Assembly: GCA_945865635.1 (NCBI GenBank)
Contig: CAMBEP010000001.1
Coordinates: 105,837-169,836, forward strand
Direction: 5' to 3'
DNA: 64,000 bases
Source of the DNA: Candidatus Kuenenia stuttgartensis
Lineage (GTDB): Bacteria; Planctomycetota; Planctomycetia; Isosphaerales; Isosphaeraceae
Shown piece after piece: positions 1 to 8,347 of this stretch; within the stretch, counting starts at the first letter, position 1, and each line of letters opens with the position of its first letter. A program made the position numbers and the translations under genes. Below the pieces are notes generated by a model, which saw only the letters and a list, made by a program, of their open reading frames with translations, had not been told where the DNA came from and searched no databases.

Positions 1-485
1 CCTGTCAAATGCAGAGCCTCGGCAACTTGCGGACGGCTCAAAATGGCCGATGGCCCTTCCCACTGCAGGTCGATCTGAGTCAATCTCGCCAATTGCTCTG
101 GCTTGAGCTCTGCTCGAAGCCATTCCAGTTGCGATTGATCGATTGCACGACGCAACAGGTTGACATCCTTATCACTACGACCTTTCAGGTCTGCTGCTCG
201 ACGACCCAAATCGTCGATCTTTTCCCATGTCTTCTTCCGCTGCTCTGTGGTGAGACCGATGTCTGTAGCAACATCGTCGCGGCTCAAAAGCAATATCGGA
301 GCCGTTCGCACTCCCATGCGATCATCAGGCAACTGCCAGATCATCATAGTGCGTGTCAGGTGTGGGTCTTTCAGCGGTGGCCGTCCCGCAGGCGACTGAG
401 CCAAGAGCCTGGAACAGCTCAAAACCATGAGAAAACAGGCGAAATATCGTTGTCGAATCATCGCTCTCCGCGTCCTTGCCATCAT
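1..485 (-). CDS. Secreted planctomycete protein of unknown function, C-terminus beyond the window
   Basis: An open minus-strand frame runs from a double ATG (485 and 482) off the left edge, giving 161 codons with no stop. The N-terminus has several arginines, then a hydrophobic stretch (about residues 14-29) ending in LLAQ, which fits a Sec signal peptide. An ATG at 461 would give a shorter n-region and is a possible alternative start. The mature part is charged and helical and carries LTTEQ (about 78-82) and LKPEQ (about 127-131), the LTxEQ-type repeats common in planctomycete periplasmic proteins. I do not recognise a catalytic domain. It is divergent from the gene at 791. The frame was followed by hand codon by codon; its reality rests on length, signal peptide and lack of stops. 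Confidence 0.7.
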   Translation of the reverse strand, partial: MMARTRRAMIRQRYFACFLMVLSCSRLLAQSPAGRPPLKDPHLTRTMMIWQLPDDRMGVRTAPILLLSRDDVATDIGLTTEQRKKTWEKIDDLGRRAADLKGRSDKDVNLLRRAIDQSQLEWLRAELKPEQLARLTQIDLQWEGPSAILSRPQVAEALHLT

Positions 486-790
486 GTTCGGCCCAGGCCG
501 AATACCTAGCCCTAAAAGCTGTCGCCCCACAAATTGTCGACAGCAAATCCTTAGCCTGAATCAGGCCCACAATTCACGAAACTATTGATAGCAGATCGGT
601 CGAAAATCGAATAGGGCAATTCAGGGCTATAAAAACAGTTATAAAAGTCATAACCCTCAGAAATTATTGGAGAGATATGAGATCGGATTCCGATGTTAAG
701 GTCAGGATCGAATCCGGTTTTTCCGGGTGAGCTTTCCTGTATTTTGATGCAGGTTCTAACCCGATTCCCACCAAGGATCATTGAACGACG
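486..790. other. Divergent intergenic region
   Basis: This holds the upstream regions of two divergent genes. It is AT-rich around 590-670 and contains a short inverted repeat (GTTAT, 7-base spacer, ATAAC) at 638-654. I see no convincing RNA gene or small ORF. Confidence 0.5.
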
Positions 791-2152
791 ATGGCCACTT
801 ATACGTCTCAGAAACAACCACCGCGCTGGCCTTATCTTGGTGCATTGGCGACACTGGTTGTGGCCGTGTCACTACCGATCGGCCTGATGATCTTCAACCC
901 AACCCTCATGTTTGAAAGAGGTTGGGAGCAATATGCCGGCACAAGCCTGTTTGTTTTTGCACTGGCGACACTGGGTGGCCGACTGCTCCATTTCTGGCGC
1001 GAAGAGCATGGCTTGATCGCAGCCGGCCAGCGGCTTAGAACCCAGGTCAATGCAGTCTCTGCTGGGAGAACCTCTGTCGGCATTCCGCGATCATCAACGG
1101 ATAAACCGTATGAATCGAAATCGATTGGTGAATGGTCGATCTCCGAGCGTCGGCTGGAGCAGCTCCTTTCCGCATCCAAATCGGTTGGTCTGGGTGAATT
1201 TCAACAGGTGATGGAGCTCAACCGGGAACAGTCGGGCCTCGATCAAGAGCATGAAGCCGGCCGGTTTGCCTTGTCTCGATACATACTTTACCTACTTCCT
1301 GTGATTGGGTTTATTGGAACTGTTGAAGGCATTTCGAAGGCCTTGGCCAATATCAGTAAAGTCTTGCCGATGGTCAAAGACCTGGACGGCTTCATGAATA
1401 ATCTGACAAGCGTGACCTCCGCTTTGCAGATCGCCTTTGACAGCACTCTGCTTGCGCTTTTTCTCAGCGCCACACTCATGTTCGTGCAGACGATCATGCT
1501 TCGACGCGCCGAAGACCTGCTCGCGCGAATTGATCGCTGGGTTGTCGATCAAGCCCTGGTGCCATTGACGTCCACCACAAAACTCAGCGCCGAGAACACT
1601 CACGAGGATGAAGTGCTGGAAGAGCGATGGGATGCATTGCTTCAAAGTATCGATGAAATTGCCCGCGCTTTGGGGGTTGGTCTAGGCCCTCAGACGGAGC
1701 GCCTGCAAGTCGCGGTAGACCGCCTTGCATCAGGCCTCAGCGGGCTTGATTCCGCCACCCAGCGTCTTGCCGAGGCCGGCACGGCAGGTCAACATTTCAG
1801 CAAACTGGCGGAAGCCAGCCTGCGTTCCGGAATGGCTCTGGAACGGATTGAAGCCAATGTCGAAGGCCTGGCCCACAGAACCAAGGGCGATTCCGTCTTG
1901 GAAAGTGTGCGTCAAAGTGTCGAACGAACAACATCTGCAGTGGAATCACTGAGCACTCAGTTCACGCAGTCGTTCGAACGATCAAGCCGCCAAAGTCAGG
2001 AAAACCTGACCCGCACCCTGGGCAGCCTGAAAGACGCGATCGAAATGATCAATGTCTCGATTGAGCAGGGAAATACGCTCTATCGTGGGATCGTTCGAAC
2101 CATGTTCGACCAGCGCGAACGCGAAAGCGATGCCTTTCGTAAAGTCGGCTAA
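791..2152 (+). CDS. MotA/TolQ/ExbB-like membrane protein with long coiled-coil tail
   Basis: A 453-residue inner-membrane protein. Predicted membrane segments lie at about 15-37, 50-69, 164-186 and 208-236. The last two resemble the proton-channel core of the MotA/TolQ/ExbB family (LPVIGFIGTVEGI, then ALQIAFDSTLLALFLSA). Residues 270-450 are a soluble, heptad-rich helical tail with no membrane segment. Family members form a pentamer around a dimeric partner (MotB, TolR, ExbD or an OmpA-type protein) and turn ion flow into motion. No such partner is visible in this window: the left neighbour is a secreted protein on the other strand and the right neighbour is an ADP-ribosylglycohydrolase. Start is ATG with AAGGA about 13 bases upstream. 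The long tail recalls ZorA of Zorya defence, but ZorB, ZorC/D and ZorE are absent, so I do not call it that. Confidence 0.75.
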   Translation: MATYTSQKQPPRWPYLGALATLVVAVSLPIGLMIFNPTLMFERGWEQYAGTSLFVFALATLGGRLLHFWREEHGLIAAGQRLRTQVNAVSAGRTSVGIPRSSTDKPYESKSIGEWSISERRLEQLLSASKSVGLGEFQQVMELNREQSGLDQEHEAGRFALSRYILYLLPVIGFIGTVEGISKALANISKVLPMVKDLDGFMNNLTSVTSALQIAFDSTLLALFLSATLMFVQTIMLRRAEDLLARIDRWVVDQALVPLTSTTKLSAENTHEDEVLEERWDALLQSIDEIARALGVGLGPQTERLQVAVDRLASGLSGLDSATQRLAEAGTAGQHFSKLAEASLRSGMALERIEANVEGLAHRTKGDSVLESVRQSVERTTSAVESLSTQFTQSFERSSRQSQENLTRTLGSLKDAIEMINVSIEQGNTLYRGIVRTMFDQRERESDAFRKVG

Positions 2153-2194
2153 TTCTAACGAAGGTTTGCTTGAAAAAGCCTTTTACCGCAAAAT

Positions 2195-2218
2195 AAACCG
2201 GCTACCTGTAGCCGGTTT
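2195..2218 (+). terminator. Hairpin after the MotA/TolQ-like gene
   Basis: A perfect inverted repeat (AAACCGGCTAC / GTAGCCGGTTT) lies 43 bases after the stop. It has no long T-run, so it could be a weak terminator or an RNA-stability hairpin. Confidence 0.4.
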
Positions 2219-2496
2219 GCAGCTTTGTTCAGTCTCGTGATCAACCGACCTATTGTCAGGGGGCACTTTCGGATCGATTAGAATCATCGCTCGATAAAGA
2301 TTGGCTTATTTTTGATAAAATGGGTAGTATGGAAAGAAAGTTCTTGCCTAAATTAACGGTTTTAAAAAAGTTTCTGAAAAGAAGTGGGAAAGGGTTTGGC
2401 TGAACGCTTGCAGATCGGTATGGTATGAGTTCAAGATCACAGAAGAGAACAGGGTGAAGGATTCGCCAAGTTGGCTGAGATGGGAGTTGACTGTCT
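2219..2496. other. AT-rich intergenic region before the ADP-ribosylglycohydrolase
   Basis: Together with the hairpin before it, this makes a gene-free stretch of about 345 bases. It is AT-rich (2280-2390) and probably carries the promoter of the next gene. I see no other structure. Confidence 0.4.
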
Positions 2497-3756
2497 ATGA
2501 GGCCAGTGCATGCAATGAACCGTGCTCGCGGAGCGATGCTCGGCATGGCGGTTGGAGATGCTTTGGGAGCACCTCTTGAGGGACTTGGGCCCCAGCAGAT
2601 ACGTGCTCATTACTCTGTGGTTGAAGATTATGTGGATGGAGCACGGGCTTGGCGCCGAAAAAGCGACCGATGGCGTGTTCCGGGTCTCTATACAGACGAC
2701 ACACAGCAGGCTTTGACGGTCGCTGAAACATTGATCGAGTGCGGTGAGATGCAGTCTGTGCATTTGGCCGAAATCTGGAAGCGCATGTATCGCACCACAG
2801 TCGAGGAATCGGGAGTTCAGCTCCCGAATGGCGTTCATCGCAATATTGGCCGCAGCTTTCGACTGGCTCTTGAACAACTCACAGCCGGTCATCCCATGGT
2901 TTCCATCAGTCAGCCAAGTGCCGGCCTTGGTGCGGCTACTCGGGTCATTCCTCTGGCAATCGCTTATCGCCAGGATTCCGACCACCTCTACCATGCGGTC
3001 GTGGAATCAAGCCTTTTGACCCACTGCGATATCCGTGGCATCGCTGCGGCTTTGGCCGTTGCTTTCGCCACCGCCAGATTGCTTAACGGTGAAGAGATCC
3101 GACCATCTTTCCCGCTTCAGGTTGCTGCCGACACAGCGCGTTCCGAATCTCGCCTGGCTCAGGAATTTCCCGACCGAATTCAGGGAATCGACAAGCACCT
3201 GCACTCCATCTCGCGATGCATCGCACATGTCGAGAAAATTCTTGAACTCCCGCAGGATCAAGCTTTTGCGATGATTCTTGACGAGGCCCGCAACCACGGC
3301 CCCAGTGTGCCCTGCAAGCGACCCACCATGGGCTTTGCACCTGCTGCACTGGCAAGCTGTTTTTACCTCCTGAGTATCAGCGGGGACTTTCACGAAGGTC
3401 TCATCGACATCATCAATCAAGGTGGCGATGCCGACAGCACCGGAGCAGTTCTTGGAGCCATGTCAGGCGCCCACTTTGGGGTCGAGGGGATCCCTCAAGA
3501 CTGGCTGACTCCACTGTGTAATCGCGAAGGCATCGACAGTCGAGCCCGTGCTCTGATGACGGATTCCACAAAAGTCGATCGAAAGGTCATTCCTGACCTG
3601 GTCGAAACCGAACGAAATTTGTGTCGCCAGGAAATTCGATATCGCCAGAAAATTCAAGCCGCTTTGAATCTGCGTGATAGCACGATACTGGATCAATCCG
3701 TAGGCAATAACCCAAAAATTTCCGAAATTCCGCCAAATTCGGCGGATCAGGAATAA
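2497..3756 (+). CDS. ADP-ribosylglycohydrolase (DraG/ARH family)
   Basis: 419 residues. The family removes ADP-ribose from proteins or nucleic acids, using two metal ions held by acidic residues. The hallmarks are present: an N-terminal RGAMLGMAVGDALGAPLEG stretch (about 11-29), a TDD metal motif at 66-68, and the C-terminal NQGGDADSTGAVLGA signature with D311 and D313. The last 70 residues are poorly conserved and end in a Ser/Asn-rich tail. A second ATG lies six codons in (2515); either start keeps the domain whole. The gene stands alone after an orphan MotA/TolQ-like gene and is followed by a structured repeat. No ADP-ribosyltransferase partner is visible, so the substrate cannot be inferred. 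Confidence 0.88.
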   Translation: MRPVHAMNRARGAMLGMAVGDALGAPLEGLGPQQIRAHYSVVEDYVDGARAWRRKSDRWRVPGLYTDDTQQALTVAETLIECGEMQSVHLAEIWKRMYRTTVEESGVQLPNGVHRNIGRSFRLALEQLTAGHPMVSISQPSAGLGAATRVIPLAIAYRQDSDHLYHAVVESSLLTHCDIRGIAAALAVAFATARLLNGEEIRPSFPLQVAADTARSESRLAQEFPDRIQGIDKHLHSISRCIAHVEKILELPQDQAFAMILDEARNHGPSVPCKRPTMGFAPAALASCFYLLSISGDFHEGLIDIINQGGDADSTGAVLGAMSGAHFGVEGIPQDWLTPLCNREGIDSRARALMTDSTKVDRKVIPDLVETERNLCRQEIRYRQKIQAALNLRDSTILDQSVGNNPKISEIPPNSADQE

Positions 3757-4300
3757 ATCCACAGAAATCCAGCTTTGACACGAATCAACAAATGTCAACA
3801 AGCTATCCATCAATACGGTTACGACATTTTACGGATCAGATTTCTCACTCGGATCCCCATCCAGTAGTCTGGCCAAAGCGATTATGATTTCCAGAGTAGA
3901 TTTGTTATACGATTCACGGTTATTAACGACATATTTTGATCAAAACGATGCCGGAGGCATCGCAACCTGTAGCCGGTGGTTGAGGAGCGCGAGCGACGAT
4001 ACCACCGGACGACGACACGACCAACAATTCTGGCACCCCGCCGGGGTGCCAGAAGCTTTTTTTCGCATGCAAATCCGGTGGTGTCGCTGCGCTCAACCAC
4101 CGGCTACACGCTTCTGATGCCTCCGGCATCCTTGAATTGCGAAATATGTCATTTGTGACCATCCAGACTATAAAAGTGAATTTCAGATCCTTCAGTCTCT
4201 CTAAATAAAATCGACATCCCATACAAAATGAAAGTGGGTTGTTGTCAATCAACAAACCCACCAAGCCGATTTTTCATGATTCTGGCTCTTAAATCATAAC
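3757..4300. other. Intergenic region between convergent genes, containing repeat copy A
   Basis: Both flanking genes end here. Apart from the repeat at 3935-4135 it is AT-rich and shows no credible gene. Confidence 0.6.
3935..4135. repeat. Structured inverted-repeat element, copy A
   Basis: A 184-base core (3947-4130) begins with GATGCCGGAGGCATC and ends with its reverse complement; each end is also a near-palindrome. Inside these is a second inverted pair, GTAGCCGGTGGTTGAG (3969-3984) and CTCAACCACCGGCTAC (4092-4107), then a third pair around ACCACCGG/CCGGTGGT. At the centre is a hairpin, CTGGCACCCCG/CGGGGTGCCAG (4030-4052). The palindrome TTTTGATCAAAA (3935-3946) flanks the left side. Copies B (42441-42625) and C (63801-63985, inverted) share this plan. 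It lies between the 3' ends of convergent genes. Short ORFs inside it (MVEER...) are artefacts of the repeat. Confidence 0.9.
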
Positions 4301-5095
4301 TCATTCAGGCTTTTGAAAAATGATGATATGCTGCCAGGGCAGCCGTTCGTCGTTCTTCTGGAATTTGAAGCCCTGGGCCTCTACCTCCTTGCGTGCCTGG
4401 GCCAAGGTCATCTTGTGCTCAGGCCGGATCGGAACATCAGGATCCTCAGCCCGAAATTCAATCAATACCAACCGTCCCCCAGGTTTCAACGCCTTTTTCA
4501 GCCCTTGAAGCGTTTCAATCGGGTTCGAGCACTCGTGATAAACGTCCACCATGATAATCAGGTCGATCTCGCCCGAAGGCAGTTTGGTCTCTGTTGCTGT
4601 ACATAAAGTCGGAATAATGACCTTTTCAAGCTTCATTGACCGAATATTCGACTTCAGCATGCGGATCATCTGGGGCTGGATGTCCGTCGCATAAACCTTG
4701 CCCGAACTCCCCACCCGCTTGGCAATCCGAACGGATGTATAGCCCACCCCTGCACCGACATCCGCCACCACATCGCCTGCCTTCAGGCTCAAGGCATCGA
4801 TCATCTGCTCAGGCTGCTCTTCCGCTTCACGGGTCTCACGCAGAAGCCAGTCTGCTCCAAGATAGCTCATCACGGGTGCTATGGCTCGCCCCATGAAAGT
4901 ACCAGGATTTGCAGGCAACTGATGCGGATCCTCTTCCACCTTCTCCGCGGCTTTCCGATCCGCCACTTTTTTTTGTGACGGCTTCGGCTCCTGACCAAAG
5001 GAACTTCTCGGTGCGACTATCGCCAATGCAAACATCAACAAACAAATGGATTGATACGGACGACAGATCTTCAATCCCATCTTGTACATTCCCAT
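4301..5095 (-). CDS. Exported class I SAM-dependent methyltransferase
   Basis: 264 residues. The N-terminus (about 1-34) is a good Sec signal peptide: basic residues, a hydrophobic core (SICLLMFALAIVA) and a cut near SFGQ. A charged linker follows, then a Rossmann methyltransferase domain with motif I VVADVGAGVGY, an acidic residue after strand 2 (YATDIQP), motif IV DLIIMVDVYHE and a post-motif LKPGGRLVLIEF. This is the UbiE/Methyltransf_25-like fold. Its substrate is unknown. An exported SAM-dependent enzyme is puzzling because SAM is cytoplasmic, but such proteins do occur in planctomycetes. A start a few codons in (MGLKICRP) is also possible. It is transcribed alone, and repeat A lies downstream. 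Confidence 0.85.
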   Translation of the reverse strand: MGMYKMGLKICRPYQSICLLMFALAIVAPRSSFGQEPKPSQKKVADRKAAEKVEEDPHQLPANPGTFMGRAIAPVMSYLGADWLLRETREAEEQPEQMIDALSLKAGDVVADVGAGVGYTSVRIAKRVGSSGKVYATDIQPQMIRMLKSNIRSMKLEKVIIPTLCTATETKLPSGEIDLIIMVDVYHECSNPIETLQGLKKALKPGGRLVLIEFRAEDPDVPIRPEHKMTLAQARKEVEAQGFKFQKNDERLPWQHIIIFQKPE

Positions 5096-5788
5096 TCGAT
5101 TGATCCTTTAAAGCCTTTTTTGAAGTGCAGGAATTCTGTTTCACAGAGCCTCTTAATGATTATCTCTGGCCCGAAGCTTTTGTCCAGCCTGCTCATAAAT
5201 TTATCAATCGCTCACAAAAAAGGAATGAACCGAACTCATTTAAGGCAGAAGTACGCCATTTTATAGTTCTTACGAGAGATTTTCTTTTGCAAATGTAAGA
5301 CACGCTTGCTCAAAGCCCACCCAAAGAACCAGCTTTTAAAAGCTGATCCGATTCCAGACGCAAAGTCTTACCAATAGGAAGTCTATGATGAAATGGGAAA
5401 AGTTGCCGCTGTTCAGTCGTCTCAGCATTAACGCCAAATTTCAACACGACTTCCGAATCCATCCCGCGCAATTTTCAATCACTTGGTCATCCATGCTTTC
5501 ATCAGAAAAAAAACTCAAAATCCTCTTCCCATAAACTTACACAAAATAAAGAGCTTACAAGCCCGCTTCCCGAGGCTTCTTTAATGCGACATAACCCTTT
5601 CATTCGTAAATAGATCAGATAATAATACAAAACAAGAGTACAGGGTGGTGCGATTGCCCGTACCGTTGCTAATCCCTGGCCGCGATGATTCAAGAAAAAT
5701 CGCATAACAGGGTTACTTTCCTTAGGAAACTGGGATAATGGGCAAATTCGATGCCCTGATCCGATCCAAGAAAAAAATGCCCTGATTC
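5096..5788. other. Long AT-rich intergenic region with a 16-bp palindrome
   Basis: About 690 bases between divergent genes. It contains the perfect palindrome CAGCTTTTAAAAGCTG at 5330-5345, which could be an operator or a short hairpin. ORFs in this region are low-complexity or implausible and I do not call them. Confidence 0.5.
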
Positions 5789-7453
5789 ATGAAACCATCA
5801 CTTCAAACGCCTTGGATAGAAATATCTAACGCCCTATCAAAGAGCCTTTACCTCAAAGTCGGGCTCTTGCTTCTGCCGGTTTCCTTGGTCTGGATCGTCT
5901 TCGGTTGGGCGATCACACAGGATGGACCTGCGCACTTGGCCTCGGCCAAAATTGCAAACGAATGGCTTGATGGCCAAAATCCTGTCAGGTCCATCTACAC
6001 CCTGGACTTAAGGCCACTTCCGAACTGGAGCGGCCAGGCGCTCTCCATGCTCGCCTTGAAACGGGTTCCAGCCATCTGGGCCAATCGGTTGATGAACTTG
6101 GCGGGCTTGTGGCTACCACCGATGGCCATTGTCAGCCTTCTGCGGGTCGTTCAGGCACAGCGGCTCAATTCGGGTTGGGGCGTTGCGTTGTGGATCAGTC
6201 TGACCGCGATGAATCTGGTCTGGAGTTTTGGGTTTACATCGTTTCTGCTTGGTTTGGCGATGGCTTGGGTGGTGCTTGGCCGGGTTTGGAGTTTTGGCAG
6301 CGGTCAGGTCTCTGGCTTAAGGCCATGGCTCGGTCTGGCGATCAGTTGGTGGGTCTTGTTTTTGTGCCATTTGGTGGCGTATGGAATTGCCGGCCTGGTG
6401 TGCGGCAGCCTGGTCCTGGCCACTCCTGGCTGGAGACTTCGCAAGCGTTTTCAGATTGTCGTAGCCACAGCAACAAGTCTGCCGCTGGTCTGGAATTACC
6501 GACGCATAACGGGCGGATCAAGCCTGGAGCTGATTTGGGAGCACTTCCATTGGTCGCAGATATTTGAGGTCTCCAACTGGGTTAGACACCTGGGCTGGAT
6601 CGATCCAATTTCCGTGGTCTCCAAACGATGGCTGCCAATTGTCGAAATTGAGAGCACCTGGGCCATCCTATGTCAGCCGTTATTTTGGACAATCCTGGCC
6701 ATCTTCGTCTTACTATTGGATGTCGGTTTTAAGGCTTGGGCCGGTGCAAAGGCAGGCGAGCAGCGAGGCTGGTTTCTGGGTATCCTAATCTTGCTGATTT
6801 TTGGAGTGCTTGGGCCAGATAGTCTTGGCAGGGATCAGGGGCATTACCTGCCGCAGCGGATTTTGATCGGTGCCATGTCGGTTGCATCGGTCGTCTGGCC
6901 CATGACTACGGTGGGCAAGGTCCGAATGGCAACCTGCTTTCTGGCGGCAGCCTGGCTTGGCCAGAGCGTAAGCCTGATGGAGCTTGGGCGTAAGTCGGCA
7001 AGGCTGACGTTTTCCATAAGTGGCATAGGCGATTTTATAAGCTCAGGCGATCGGGTGCTGGCTTTCAATGATGCGAAGCCGTGGGCTTACAGGTCGAATC
7101 CGCGATTGCATTTGGACTCGGTCGTGGTGATGGCGGCCGAGGCGGTAACAAGCTGGAATCTTTATGAGGCGGCCCATGCGTATTTCCCTTTACATTTTCG
7201 CCAGAAGCCGCCTGGATTAGATCCTCGTGGGCTTGAGGCGGTCTCGCTGAAGCAATCTCAGGAGCAAGTTTCTGAGCGTCGTTTACAAATCCATTCCATC
7301 GTTCAAGCCGCTGATGGTCAGGTGGATGTGATTCTAGTTTTGGCAGATCAAGGATCAGAGCTAGGCCAAGTGGTTCGCGATTCCGACGAGATCAGGACAA
7401 AGTGGAAATTGCAGAGAGAAACGCAAAGCTGGGCGATTTACCGGCGTCGGTGA
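5789..7453 (+). CDS. Polytopic membrane protein of unknown function
   Basis: 554 residues with roughly ten hydrophobic segments (for example about 24-44, 95-115, 128-160, 178-212, 295-315, 330-345). An early ITQDGPAHLASA segment follows the first membrane helix, in the place where GT-C glycosyltransferases and related enzymes carry an acidic catalytic loop, but I cannot confirm that family. The C-terminal 150 residues are mostly soluble and would face the periplasm. This is the overall plan of a GT39-like enzyme. The gene is alone; the next gene is convergent. Function not assigned. Confidence 0.7.
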   Translation: MKPSLQTPWIEISNALSKSLYLKVGLLLLPVSLVWIVFGWAITQDGPAHLASAKIANEWLDGQNPVRSIYTLDLRPLPNWSGQALSMLALKRVPAIWANRLMNLAGLWLPPMAIVSLLRVVQAQRLNSGWGVALWISLTAMNLVWSFGFTSFLLGLAMAWVVLGRVWSFGSGQVSGLRPWLGLAISWWVLFLCHLVAYGIAGLVCGSLVLATPGWRLRKRFQIVVATATSLPLVWNYRRITGGSSLELIWEHFHWSQIFEVSNWVRHLGWIDPISVVSKRWLPIVEIESTWAILCQPLFWTILAIFVLLLDVGFKAWAGAKAGEQRGWFLGILILLIFGVLGPDSLGRDQGHYLPQRILIGAMSVASVVWPMTTVGKVRMATCFLAAAWLGQSVSLMELGRKSARLTFSISGIGDFISSGDRVLAFNDAKPWAYRSNPRLHLDSVVVMAAEAVTSWNLYEAAHAYFPLHFRQKPPGLDPRGLEAVSLKQSQEQVSERRLQIHSIVQAADGQVDVILVLADQGSELGQVVRDSDEIRTKWKLQRETQSWAIYRRR

Positions 7454-7467
7454 ACTGGAAACTGGGC

Positions 7468-7511
7468 TTAAAAAAAGTCCGGCTCAGAAACCTGATGGTT
7501 TGTGAGCCGGC
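7468..7511 (-). terminator. Rho-independent terminator of the TIGR03067-type gene
   Basis: Read on the minus strand, CCGGCTCA...TGAGCCGG forms a stem with an inner AAACC/GGTTT pairing, followed by seven T residues. It lies about 70 bases after the stop at 7579. Confidence 0.75.
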
Positions 7512-7578
7512 ATCGTGGGTCAAAGGCTTTGATTTTGGAATTCGTTGCGGATGGACCGTCGGGGCAACGATCCCGGTT

Positions 7579-7986
7579 TCAGTTCTTTTTCTTGAGTTCG
7601 AACTTATATTGGACTTCGTCGATTGTGGAGAAATCTTTAGGCCGATCCTGACCCGGCAATGAGACACAAATGACGAGCTTGTCGCCGTCGAGCTTGTAAA
7701 TGGCTTTGCCGGAGCGATTATTGCCATCGGGGCTGTCGGTGATCGTCAGATCCATTGAAGGGTGTGGCTTGGCGGCGGCATCGGCCTTGAAATCGGCTTT
7801 GTAAACGTTGCCATTGATATCGGCTTCAAGTTTGTCGCCATTGAAGGTCCATTCGGCGTTGATTCCGGAATTGCCATCAGTGGCCCATTTGCCTTTAAGG
7901 GCTTTTACTGAGGCTTCGTCAGCTTGACTTACAGAGAATGTGGATACGATCAGGGCAAGTGTCAGCAGTGAGCGTCGTGTGATCAT
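7579..7986 (-). CDS. Secreted TIGR03067-like planctomycete protein
   Basis: 135 residues. A signal peptide (1-22: MITRRSLLTLALIVSTFSVSQA) is followed by a small beta-rich domain. The ASVKALKGKWATDG opening and the GKAIYKLDGDKLVICVS...PKDFST end match the TIGR03067 family (lipocalin-like, Planctomycetes and Acidobacteria), where the end usually reads Y-x-hydrophobic-D-G-D-x-L and P-x-x-F. Its role is unknown. It is probably periplasmic. A single-gene transcript is suggested by the terminator downstream. Confidence 0.8.
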   Translation of the reverse strand: MITRRSLLTLALIVSTFSVSQADEASVKALKGKWATDGNSGINAEWTFNGDKLEADINGNVYKADFKADAAAKPHPSMDLTITDSPDGNNRSGKAIYKLDGDKLVICVSLPGQDRPKDFSTIDEVQYKFELKKKN

Positions 7987-8225
7987 GATACCTGAGTTCT
8001 CCCGAATAAAATCAGCAATGTGAATGTTGGGTGTATTTTAGAGGACGGATCAAGATCCGTCTGACTTGAATGGGCAATCTGTGACGATTCAGTTTGCAGA
8101 AACTGTGAGACTTCAGAATTCTATCAGTTCGGTAAGCAATTGGCCATATGAACTTCACTCGTCTCGATCCGATTTCTGAAAGCCCTTTTTTTGGACAGGG
8201 TCTAAAAACAAAAGGGAAAAAAGGG

Positions 8226-8254
8226 TTTTCAAACGACTCTTCAGAGGATATAGT
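8226..8254 (+). promoter_or_regulatory. Candidate promoter of tRNA-Leu
   Basis: TTTTCA (8226-8231) and TATAGT (8249-8254) are 17 bases apart and end 11 bases before the tRNA. This matches the sigma-70 pattern loosely and is a prediction only. Confidence 0.4.
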
Positions 8255-8265
8255 TATGAGCCGAT

Positions 8266-8347
8266 GCGTGGGTGGCGGAACTGGCAGACGCGCTGGATTT
8301 AGGTTCCAGTACCGAGAGGTGTGAGGGTTCGACTCCCTCCTCACGCA
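8266..8347 (+). tRNA. tRNA-Leu (anticodon UAG)
   Basis: Cloverleaf: acceptor GCGTGGG with CTCACGC, D-arm GGCGGAACTGGCAGACGC, anticodon stem CTGGA/TCCAG with loop TTTAGGT (anticodon TAG), extra arm, T-arm GAGGG-TTCGACT-CCCTC, discriminator A. The longer variable arm fits a class II tRNA. CCA is not encoded. Confidence 0.95.

Noticed and set aside
9..570. Plus- and minus-strand ORFs in other frames at the left edge
   Set aside because: They overlap the better-supported minus-strand secreted protein at 1-485 and lack family features.
791..2152. Zorya-type defence system
   Set aside because: Only a ZorA-like component with a coiled coil; no ZorB, ZorC/D or ZorE gene is adjacent, so the known system is not supported.
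3976..4158. Small ORFs starting MVEER in the repeats (also at 42470 and 63773-63955)
   Set aside because: They appear only because the repeat is conserved; the reading frames change between copies and follow repeat symmetry rather than protein constraint.
5502..5705. 67-residue minus-strand ORF in the gap before the membrane protein gene
   Set aside because: Low-complexity with no ribosome site, no neighbour support and no recognisable domain.
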